Source of the DNA: Takakia lepidozioides | Lineage: Eukaryota; Streptophyta; Takakiopsida; Takakiales; Takakiaceae | DNA: 64,000 nt | Reading direction: 5' to 3' | Assembly (NCBI GenBank): GCA_030704615.1 | Contig: CM060733.1 | Location: 43,090,001-43,154,000, forward strand | Translations under genes and position numbers: made by a program | Shown: piece by piece, positions 12,512 to 23,000 of the stretch | Layout: every line of letters begins with the position of its first letter | Position numbering within the stretch: position 1 is the stretch's first letter | The notes under the pieces: generated by a model | Told to the model about the DNA's origin: nothing | Database searches by the model: none | Seen by the model: the letters and a program-made list of their open reading frames with translations, nothing else

Positions 12512-12580
12512 AGTTAAAGCCATTGTTACAGACGCGATGTCCTATGATGTGCTTGTTGGTGGGGCTATGTTGTACCCCTG
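12512..12580 (+). repeat. isolated fragment of the retrotransposon protease region
   Basis: About 65 bp closely match 28440-28510, encoding the protease C-terminal strand SYDVLVGGA and LYP. Similarity stops abruptly on both sides. It is either a relic of an older copy or sequence carried in the leader/LTR region. Confidence 0.75.
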
Positions 12581-13189
12581 CATGTGTGGAGCATGGTTTC
12601 AGCTTGTGGAAGTCTTCAACTTCATACTTATGAGAGCTATGAGTGGAGGTAGACATCTGATTTCTCTTTGGGGCAAAATAGAGTATTTGTAGAGCATGCT
12701 TTGAGTTGGGGTTTCAATCCCAAGCTTGGGAAGAACATGTCTATGGAAGTGACAAGTGCACAGCTGGATTAGGAGCTCTAAGATGTGCACTATGGCCATG
12801 GAAGGAAGCACTATGAGTGCATGCGATGGCTAGAAGAGGGTCTGCCATAGAAAACTCAATAGTTTGTTATATGCTTATTTCAATAAGTTCCATAGAGAAA
12901 GAGAGCTTGTTGTGTGGCAAATAGCTTGCTCAGGGAGTTAGAGGCACTCTTGGTGGTCTATTGATGCTCAAGAAACCAAGAACAACACCTCTAGTTGCTC
13001 CATAGAAGCCATAGCTCGTTGCAGCAATTGCAGAGGCAAAGCGGCGCAAACCCTAGTTTGAGAACGCGTGGGAATGCTTGGGAACGCATGTAAACTCCTT
13101 GGGAACTCGAGGGAACTCATGGGAACGAGTTGGGAGCACCACCATTGTCCCATCGGATGAACTATTGAGCCAGTGGATGACAATCGGTT

Positions 13190-13455
13190 GCAATGAATGA
13201 AACTGTGTCAGCGGATGAACTATCGCGCTATTGGATGAAAAATCACGGCGACGGATGAAACTGCGTCAGCGGATGATATTGTGGCAGCGGATGAACTATC
13301 GTGCCATTGGATGAAAAATCGTGGTGACGGATGAAACTGCGCCAGCGGATGAAATATCGCACCAATGGATGAACTATCACGGCGGATAAAATATCGGACC
13401 TGCAGATGAGAAATCGAGGTTTTGGATGAAATTTGGTTGGTCAGTGACGGATGAA
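13190..13455. repeat. GGATGAA-based tandem minisatellite
   Basis: The word GGATGAA(A/C) recurs about every 15-25 bp, in higher-order blocks of about 72 bp (GGATGAACTATCG, GGATGAAAAATC, GGATGAAACTGCG). No coding potential. Confidence 0.85.
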
Positions 13456-13489
13456 AAAATGACTGAGTGTGGATATTTTTGGACCCTTC

Positions 13490-14035
13490 TGGGAGCTTGT
13501 TTGAGGACTATTTGGGGTCTATTGAGGCCAATATCTTGCAAGTATTGGGGCCTGTTTGAGGACTATTTGGGGTCTATTGAGGCCAATATCTTGCAGGTAT
13601 TGGTCCCTGCTTTGAGGACTATTTGGGGTCTATTGAAGCCAATATCTTGCAGGCTTGTGGAGCCTGCTTGGGGCCGTTTGAAGGATTATTTGGGGTTTTT
13701 TGAGGCCAATGTTTTGCAGGCCTGTGGAGCCTTGTGAGGGCTGGTTGGAGGATGATTGGAGGTCCTTGGAGGCCCATATTGGGCAGACTTATGGAACTTT
13801 CTAAGAGTTCTTTGGGGGAGTATTGGAAGTCTTTGGAGGCCAATACTTGGCAGATTTGAGGAGCTTCTTAAGGGCTGTTGGAAGACTGTTGGAGGTCCTT
13901 GGAGGCCATATTGGGCAGGCTTGTGGAGCCATTGTGTGGGCTGGTTGGAGACCTTGGAGGCCACTAATTGGCGGGCGCCTAGGGCCTTTTGGTGGACTGT
14001 TTGGAGTCCAAGTTTCCAAACTTCTTGAACCTCAG
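13490..14035. repeat. tandem array of about 66-72 bp units
   Basis: Eight or so units, near identical at the left (TTTGGGGTCTATTGAGGCC then AATATCTTGCAG) and progressively diverged to the right (TTGGAGGTCCTTGGAGGCC). Long open frames on both strands across this array are artefacts of the repeat. Confidence 0.88.
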
Positions 14036-14508
14036 TGGGTCTATGTGAGGGACTGATTGAGGGCAAATTTCATAAGTTCATGGCAATAATTTGAGGGCTC
14101 TTGAGAGTTATTTGAGAGGTTCTTTAAAGATAGTCTTATCTATTGCTTGAGCAAGAGTGAGTGTAAAGATAGGGGGAGTAATGAGATGACAGCATTCTGG
14201 GCTTAGAGATTGCTTTAGCTTCCCTTCTCTATAGTCTTCCATCATTCTTGTAGGCCAAAGCTTTTCCGTAAGCGGAGGCAGAGCTAGTTTGGATAGAGAC
14301 TTGGCCATCTTGCAGGTTTATTGAAGCCGCAAGGAGATCGATTGATTTAAGCTGTGGGAGGTGTTGTTGTTTGAGTTTCTTGTGTTTGGATCCTCCTCCC
14401 ACACATGCATGCTTGACTGTGCGCCATGCTAGTTTGGTTTGGGCGCTTGCTTTTATAGGTGGTTGTGCCGGAAATATTGTGGCCGGCCAATCCTAGAACG
14501 TCATGTCC

Positions 14509-14590
14509 GTGGTGAGGCTGGGGTGATGACCAGCAGACCATCATTGTTTCTCTTATGGTGAGGCTGGGTTGATGACCAGCAGACCATAGG
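14509..14590. repeat. short direct duplication in the retrotransposon leader
   Basis: Two copies about 47 bp apart of a segment built on GGTGAGGCTGGG and TGATGACCAGCAGACCAT. Confidence 0.85.
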
Positions 14591-14843
14591 AATGCCTGCG
14601 GTGGATACAGGTGCAGGTGCAGGTTCAGAATAGGAACCTAATATTCCAAACCATAAGCCGCAACAGATTCTCTACCCGGTTACCTTGTGGAAAGGGGGAT
14701 TAGAGACAAGCTGATAGCCGATTTGAGTGTGAGTTTTCATCACGGAGGTATCACTAGTTGCTGAGGAGAGTGCCGGTACGAGCACCAGCGATACTAGTGG
14801 GTATACAAGATGAGGTGTGCGGTTTAGGCCACATTCACCTTCA
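14591..14843. other. retrotransposon leader upstream of gag
   Basis: Lies between the leader repeat and the gag start. No primer-binding site complementary to initiator tRNA-Met was found by eye, so the 5' LTR boundary stays unresolved. Confidence 0.35.
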
Positions 14844-15084
14844 ATGTCTTCTGAGGAAGGTTCAGACTCACAGTTAGGAGGATTCTCGCCGAGGGTGCAA
14901 GCCATTTCCGTGCCATTATTGTGGGATACGATGGAGGAAATGTATGGAGCTACCAAGGGGCCACGTCGGTACTTGGGAGTTGTGGGCACCATCGAGCTTG
15001 ATGATTTCATACATGAGTTTGATAGTTGGTGTGATTTGCAGCAGATGCGCAATCCACAACTGTTTACGCCTTTTATGGCATGGA
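14844..15084 (+). pseudogene. gag: retrotransposon gag, 5' part
   Basis: Starts at ATG 14844 (MSSEEGSDSQLGGF) and reads ELDDFIHEFDSWCDLQQM to FMAW, where the 11.3 kb MULE interrupts it. The frame after the insertion resumes at 26383-26384 with the expected next residues, so this and the segment at 26384-27062 form one gag. The leading acidic/Ser region followed by a helical domain is usual for plant Ty3-type Gag. Confidence 0.8.
15076..15084 (+). repeat. 9-bp target site duplication, left copy (MULE 1)
   Basis: TGGCATGGA, repeated exactly at 26375-26383. Nine base pairs is the standard duplication length for Mutator-like elements. Confidence 0.95.
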
Positions 15085-15260
15085 CAACGACGCAATGGCG
15101 TGAGCGTAGCACGTGAGCGCGCGAGCGTACGCTCACGCCAGCTGACGTGGCATGAGCCTGCACACACGCTGACGTGGCGTGAGCGTCATGTCAGCATGCT
15201 GATGTGGCGGTAAATGATGACGTGGCACTGTCCGTCAACTGCCACGTCAGCATTAACATG
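15085..15260. repeat. MULE 1 left terminal inverted repeat
   Basis: The terminal region contains ACGTGAGCGCGCGAGCGTACGC-like text then repeated TGACGTGGC. It pairs, imperfectly, with the reverse complement of about 26235-26374 (CACGTGAGCGCGTGAGCGC then CTCACGCCACGTCACC). It has the same character as the ends of the miniature element at 50533-51415. Confidence 0.8.
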
Positions 15261-15702
15261 CGCCGCCTATAACCGTGGATGGTCCTATGACCGTGGAATT
15301 AATGCAGGGAATCTTGCCTAAATAGAATCAAGACGAGCGTTGAGGCCTACAATTGCAGCATCCAACATTGTGCAATTACAAATGCTTGTTTCACTTTTAC
15401 AATTACGAAGACGACAAAATATCCTCACAAAGTGTGCGCCATAAAGGCTGCCACGAGAAGACTTCCTCCCTCCTCAAATAACAATGAGAGTTATCATCAT
15501 CTTCAAAAGATGATTGTAGTGCATAGCGACAGCAAGACATGTAGACTTCGAACGGTGCAATGACAAATGTGCACTACCTAAAAGTTGTCACTCAGAGCTC
15601 ACTCCGTATAGTTGGAGGCCATATCATTGCACAGCCGACGAATTGATGTGAATTACACATTTCAAATCATGGTCATCCACATACCACATTACATAGTTCA
15701 TG

Positions 15703-18700
15703 CTACCCATGTGTTGTATCCCGCTGCAAAAGAGTATCGACCTCGTTGAAACTCATAGTGGCCTGGTGAATGAAGTTGTCACGTTTGGGATCGCAAACCA
15801 TCCTCCTCAAAAATATGAAATACAAATGTTTGCAGGGTATGAATTTACCTCTCTTGCCCAAACTGGTTGATAGCATATTCACAAAATCAGGACATGTGCA
15901 ATTGGGGAAATTGGAAACCGTGATGTCGTAGGTCCTGTCATGAACAGCAGATGTGGAAGTGATGATTGTGAATACCCGACCATATCCTGGATCGGGTACT
16001 TCCGTGGTGCTTCCGACACGAGCTTGGAGCATTCTTGCGGACTCCACTTTGCCAAAGTGTTCAGCGGTTGGAGGGAAACGCCGAACGAGCTTTCCATCTC
16101 GTTTGGTTGGCCACAAGTCAGGATTTGCCGGGGGGACCCGGGAGGACGCAGAAGTAGTAGCACATGCATGGAGTTGGGGTTGTCTCGCAAGGGAAAAACC
16201 TGCCTCCTCCAGCATTTCAATCTCCTGAAAGCTGAGATGTGTTCCCACCTTCACGGGCCAAACGGTTGGAGGAGATGGCTTCATCACTACGAAAGGACGC
16301 ACAGTTCCATGCACACATCTGGCACAATCATCTGCGCAGAACCAGAACTTGTGGTTCTTGGCTTCTGGTTGACCGTATGGACGCATCAAGCCTGTGAAAG
16401 TCGGAGCAGGAGTTCGGGCACCACCTCTGGATATAGATGAAGTGCACTTCTCGAAATTAGTTGCCCTGATCGCTGTACATTTCACACGAGACCCGACACT
16501 TGTGCGTTCTATGTGCCAAACGTGGTCGGGGCATGCGGACTCAAGCACATCAAGGGGGTTGTTTCTCTCCTGCACCATTTCAGTGGCACGGTTTGATGCT
16601 GGAGCTTGCCGTCGTGTTGGAGGTTCCTCCACAATGGAGGTTCCGGACATGGAGCTGTCATGCAGGGGAACACGAGGCTTCGAGAAGTTATCACGGTCTG
16701 CCTTGTGGGAATCTGAATCCGAACCAGGTGGAGTGTTCAATTTCCTCTTACAGGAGCCGAATCTCTCCTCCCCTTCAAGATGTGGAACTCTAGAAACAAG
16801 TGGCGTTCCCTGGGCATACATGCTCACCGCCCGTGCTATCTTGATTGGATCCCCAGATCTGTTTGCAGCACGCAACATCAACTCCCATTTGTCCGGACCC
16901 TTGCCACCAACCCCACCTCGTAAGAAATCACGGTATCTGGTTTGTTGTTGCAAGGCACGTATCAAATCATCTGTTGCTGCCACATACAAATCCCGACCTC
17001 GTTTCCCAGACTGCTGCAACCATGCATTGTGCACAGTTTCTGCCAAATTGCAAGATGGCATGTCCGCCATTTCCTCAATGGACATGTTCTGCAAAGAGGA
17101 TAACCACACTTCAGAACAGTGCACAGGAAACAACATAAAGAAAGCAATGAGTCAAAAATATGGAAAGCAAATGTATGAATAAAGCATGAAATAGAAGCCT
17201 CGTACTATTGTCATGGCTGCTCCCCACTGTCTATACCGGAAGTGCCAAAACGCCAGCCAATCTTCCAATGCTCTCATACTCTCAAGTGATGCAGCTCCAG
17301 AAGAGAACCACCAGGCACGAATTGTCTGGAACAAAGTGTCCGCCTCCTTCATTGTTCTAGCATCTTTGTACTCTTTGCACAATTTACGGTGCTGAGTCTG
17401 CATCTCTGGTTTGATGTCCGACTTTGTATGTTTTTCCAGAGATTGTGTCCAATGGAATAGAGATGTACGCTCTCTTCCTGGCATAGGCACTTTTGGGTCG
17501 CCCGATCCGAAGACAATACGAATAGCATTGAAATTTGCTTGAGCACTATCCGCCATGAAACCTGCGAAATTTGGAGATGGCAGCCCATGGCAGCCCATGA
17601 CACGTATCAGGGAATTCCACATGAGCTTCTGGGATTCCGTATCCTCGGATTGCATGTCACAAACTGCAATTGTCATAACTCGTTGGTACACTGGATCGTA
17701 GACATGACAAGCCATTGTCGTCCAATCCTTCACTCGTTTCACATGATCAAACATAAGAAAACAGTTCTGCAAGTCCCCAGTCTTCTGCATCCGCTTCACG
17801 AGGCTAACCCCACTGCCCTCCCCAACAGTGACATTTTGAAAAGAAAAACTTTGATGGCACCTTGACCTGGGAATACATTGTCCTGGATGTAATCGTACTT
17901 GCTCACTCGTTTCAATTCCAAAATATTGTCTATGTAGCCTCTGATCCCAGAGCCCATTCTCAATGCATTGATCTGATGCCGAATGTTAGGTGAACTTAAA
18001 GTGGAGAAATGATCCATGACCAGGTCCAATGCTGCACCGTCAAGTTTAGTCCCCACAGAATCTCCTTCACTCAAAATATGGCTTTCCAAGAAGGACTTGC
18101 TTGCGCCAAGAGCAATTGCAGATGTTGTTGCGGATGGGTTTCTCCCGAACTCCTGTTTGATCAACCTCGATACTGTCTCAACACTCTCCCTGTAATCCCC
18201 TTCGAGACAGGATGGTTATGGAATCCAAAATGCACACAAGCTCTCGTCATTGTATTCAAACGGTGGACAACATAGTACATTCTTGCTCCGCAGAGCGCCA
18301 ACAGGATGGCACAAGTTTGCAGAATTTGCAGACGAAAGTGTTTGCCGGTGGAGGGGCAGTCCCAGGCTGAAATGGATTTTCCGCCAGACCCTCCCATTCG
18401 CTTTAATTATGAACCCCAGACGAAGAAAGTGTCTGCAATTCAAATTATCACACCTAAGGTGTCCATTGCAAACTGTCCTCCTGAAAACAAGCTTGTCATC
18501 ATTCTGAATATTGGATGTTTTTGTTCTGCACCACGGTGCCCGTCGTGTTTCTTGTCCATTCCATGCATCATGATTGTTACACCTCCAACTCGCGGAGGAG
18601 GAGGCAGCTCGAATAGGATATCGCCATCAAAAGTCTCCGGCAAGAACTTCACAGGCACCTGCTTCAAAGATTCCCAATCAATTCCCCGCAACTCACTTTT

Positions 18701-19213
18701 GAATCCAGCCATTCCTCCCATCGCCCGCAATTTTGGAATGACACTACAAATCTCTTCTTCATCAGCTTCTGCAACCACAGTAGGAAGGACTGGATTTGGA
18801 ATTTCACTTATGTCATCATCGGAAGAATCCGAAAGCTCAACGATTGGAGTGGAGGAAGTCTGTTCTTTTTTCACCACCACCTCCCTCTTGTCTTCAACGA
18901 CCGAAGCAGCAGTCCCGGGCGTCACATATGACCCAAGGGACTTTCGCCGAGGCTCTCCAAGTACTCTGTATCGACCAGGACGCACTCTCCACTGGCTGAT
19001 ATGAGCCGTCTCATCACGGTTTTGGAAAGAATATTTCACCAACTTCCCTTTCAGATCGTAAACCTCTTTCTCCAAAAAGATGGAGCCATTCTGCAGCTGA
19101 AAACGGGTAGCCAAGACATGTTCCAGAACAATTGCAAATCCATTGTCAAGGACTTCCTGGGAGAACGGCACTGGTTTGTCGTCTGAGAAGAACTCCGCTT
19201 CAGAGGAAGCCAT
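15703..19213 (-). pseudogene. MULE 1 transposase (mudrA/SWIM type), disrupted
   Basis: Begins at ATG 19213 (MASSEAEFFSDDKPVPFS). An acidic Ser-rich N-terminal region leads into CPSTGKHFRLQILQT and VHFGFHNHPVSKG, the His-rich zinc-type region before MULE catalytic domains. The DDE-like core is at about 17800-17206 (ACHVYDPVYQRVMTIAVCD, then GFMADSAQANFNAIR). After a probable intron (donor near 17205, acceptor near 17089), the last exon 17088-15703 has the EMADMPSCNLAETVHNAW region and a C-terminal SWIM zinc finger (CTCPDF...CKHLYF) typical of DNA-binding MULE transposases. Damage: in-frame TGA near 18440 and TAA near 18410 (both one C-to-T change from a sense codon), a one-base loss near 18190 and another frame change near 17830. 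It would have bound the element ends and catalysed transposition. Confidence 0.88.
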
Positions 19214-20066
19214 CTTCCTTCCTCGAGTATGTTTGTACCTTGCTATCGCAGATCTAGTGTAAATCGGTTTACTGCTGTCTCCAGAACACAGTTGAAGAAT
19301 GAGCAGAGAATATGGCGGAGGAAGCTCAGATAACGACTGTGCATATTATGTTATTCTTTCCAGATATGCAGCCGTCCATTTTAATTACTTTTCTTGTGGG
19401 CCCAGTGGTCAGAGTATCCCTAGGGGCAGTGTCGGCAACTGTTAAACCGTTAATCAGAACCTCATCAATAAACCCAATAACAAAGCCGACTTCCTGGAAG
19501 CATGCCACAGGATCTGAGAATGGGATTGCAGATTAAGTAAATGTATCTATATACTACTACCAATGATCATGCGCACGGAAAGTTCCAAATGTGAAACGAA
19601 TGTGGGGTTTGGCTAACAAAGATGACTGTGTATGATATTCCAAAATTTGTCATCAAACTCTCGTTCATTTATATTTATTTGTTTAAGACTGCGCATCAAT
19701 TTCTGGGATTCGCTGTTCTTTTCAAATATTGAACCCGTTCTAATAAAGAACACGCCGTTTTTTTTTGGGCGGCACACGTCAGACATCCATAACTGAATAC
19801 GAACAGTTGTACACCAATTGCTGGCATGTGCACTAATAAGGAAACGACTATGTGTAACGGTCACGCGGGAGGGAATCCGATGCTTCTAGAGACACGCAAG
19901 AACGCAGGCAATCCCGCAAGAAATCGGGAGTCACTGCGTTTTTCTACTTTTCGCGCTTAGAGGGAGAGTGGTAGTCAAGCTGGAGAGGGTTCTTTCTAGA
20001 ATACGAAAGAGAAGAAAGTCTCTTTATTTTACTTCCCTTAGAGAGAGACGCAGAGCAAGAGAGAAA
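19214..20066. other. divergent promoter region between the two MULE 1 genes
   Basis: About 850 bp between the start of the minus-strand transposase and the plus-strand cargo gene. No conserved frame. A shared bidirectional regulatory region is likely by position. The purine-rich stretch 19985-20065 is probably the 5' leader of the cargo gene. Confidence 0.5.
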
Positions 20067-23000
20067 ATGACGAGGCGTTGTTTGTTGGAGAACACAGGGC
20101 CAAGGCAGCAGGTGAACGCAGAGACTGATTCACAAGAGCAGACGGAGACTGAGGCAGCGGCTGCGACACAGTCGGCGATAAGAGTGCGCCAGCCTGTGGA
20201 GGCAGAGATGATTCGCAGGGACACTGAAGAAGGTGGAAGCACGCGGAACGCCGAACCTGGAGAAGGTCAAGAAACCCTTGCGCAGACAGAAACTCCAGCA
20301 GATGTGAGAGGGAAGAGGAAAGTTGCATAAGGGGATCAAATTTCAAAACCTAAGAAGGTGCCAGTAAGTTTTATCATAAAGTCTGTCTGATTGCCTTTCA
20401 AGGAGTCCTTCCTCTTCCCTTCTTTAGCAGGAACTACTGATTTGCGAGCGTCGTTAACGCCATTCGATTCTCCTCATGAGATTTATGTACTTATGTGTTT
20501 CAAGAGATAGTCTGCACTTACTATTCTCCCTAAACTACACTGAATGTCGTTGCCGCCAATCAGTTGCACATGTATGTCATTACACAACACCGATTCGGCA
20601 GGTCATTATTTTTGTGATGTCGTTAACGCCGTTCGCTATCGCTCTCGCTTTTGTTTGAATACGGCAGTCTCAGCTTTGCATGTGTAGATTGTGCTGAATT
20701 CTTTCACACCATTCATGGTGAGTTTCCTTGATACAGAGTGATGGTCGTTACGGCCATTCACTATTTGCAAATCACTCAGTCAGAACTGAATGGCATCGTG
20801 CAAAAAACTGTGAGGTCGAAGCCTACAGGATCAGAGGGAAAAGGATCTGGAGATGGGGACGAGTCCGCAAAAAGCTCTGAGAATACAGATGAAGCAGATG
20901 AATCCGAAGTGCACTACCTTGACAAGGTGAAAGAACTCATGTCATTCCAGAAGGTAAACTCTCAGGAGGTTATAAGGGACATGCTCGTATCTGGAGGGCG
21001 TCTGGACATACCTCTGTGCCGGATGATATCAATGCCTGTTGTGCGTCCACCTCTTTCCCATGACATAACAAAATTGGAGAGTGATTTTGTACATGGATAT
21101 AGACTTGGTGCACAAGTTTTTTATGTGTCACTGACGGATATAAATGGGAAAAGCACATTAGTGTCTCCAGAGATCAGTGATAACTGGGATGAGTGCTGAA
21201 AAGAAGCCAATGAGGAGTTCGAGCTGGGCCTCATGATGGGAAAGAACACCCAGCAATTCTGCAACCACATGTTCTACGTCTGGGACGGCAACCACCGATT
21301 GCTGGCATGGATGGGATACATTCAGAAACACCATTCGAAAGACAAAGACAAGCATGTTGCTGTGGAGGCAATGGTTTTGGATCCAGGAAACGACATCGCT
21401 AGGCTTCTTACAGCTATGCACGACGTGAACAAGTAAGTCATCCAGGAGATTTCATTGCCTCTGTAGTGTCTTGTTAATCCTCAAAAAACAGTGTTAAGGA
21501 ATGCAATGTTTCCAATGTTTTTGCAGATCGACAGAGAAATCGCATGTGACAACAAGCTTGGTTCACACACTATTCGAATTCAGAGGATTGGTCTGATGAA
21601 GCTGGATGATTTTCGGACAGTACTACCACCCAATATCATCAAGAAGTGCGAAACAGGAAGAGCTGCAGGCACTTGGTATTCTTTGACACGAGAGGCGTTT
21701 CTGGAGTACATGTATGCGGTAAGCCGAGTCTATAATCTGTTTACTTTTCGAATACATGTTTGTAGTCCTTCGGAGCTAATCACTACTTGAATGAATGCAG
21801 CAAGAACTGGCAGAGGCAGCTGAGAAGGGAAAATCCGAATATTACCGCACTACACCAGAAGAATAAGAACATCAAAGGGTGTGGAAGCTGCAATAAAGAA
21901 GGAGTTTGAAATGCGAAGAACCAAATTGATGTCAGCCTTCGGAAAGCAGCTTAGAATAGTAGATCCTGGACTTGGTCCTGAGTTCCTTCAGCAGATCAAA
22001 ACACACTATGACAAGCATGTGCATCCGGAGATGCAGTAGGAGAAATTGCACCGGCTGGCCATATCGATGGTCGACCCACAAACAAAAATAAGGTGGCTGG
22101 AGATATGGAACTCAGATCAAACAGTAAAGGACTTGAATCAGTTCCAAAGAGCACCATACAGCCTGGCACAAAGGTGGAAGGAATCAGTGATTTGGTGTTT
22201 GATAACTGGCTCCACAAGGCTATATTTTGGAGTCGGGTGTGTATTCGAACATGCTGTTTCTTCTCTTCAAGTATGTGATGTGTATCTTTTTTGCAATTCT
22301 GACAAATATACTATTTGCAGCTCGAAAAGCGCGCCGTCATTGTGCTGGATCAGACTTTGAAGGACCTGAACATTTCGATTGTTTCCCCCTCCCCAAATGT
22401 CATTGGAGGCATACATAAGGAAGTGGAGAGGTCTGACCTGGAGATACTGTTTTTTCCGGGAGTTCTCCAAAGATGGTAACATTTTACGGTCCAACGACTT
22501 TGACAGTCAGGTTGGAGGAGAGTGGGCCATGATGCGAGTTGTACAGGTGCAATGTCATACTTAAACTCTACTGTTTTTTTTGGGAAAAAATGTGGCTTCA
22601 TATGATTGAAATCTTAGATCCAGATTGAATGTCGTTGACGACATTCACTTCTTTGTCTGAGTCATTCTAAGCGAGTATATGAATTCACCTGGTCTAGGAT
22701 CTAAGGTGCAATTTTATTGTCCCTATTAGAATTGCTAATGTCCTTGAATGGCGTTGACGACATTACATACGGATTGTGGAAGGTCCTCAAGTATGTAATT
22801 TTTGGTAATGTCCATAGAGGTTACAGTGAGGGTTCCTCACTTCATTTTGCTGAATGTCAATGCAGACATTCAGTTGTTCTGCATTGTTTTTGCCTCTTGC
22901 GATGAATGTGGAGGCTTGATAAGCTCTGTTTTAAGAAATCCAAAGTGAATGTCGTTGACGACATTCACAGCTGTGTCTGTATTATTCAACAGCGACAAAT

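Noticed and set aside
13619-14066. Long proline/lysine-rich minus-strand frames
   Set aside because: They are translations of the 66-72 bp tandem array and change frame with the repeat.
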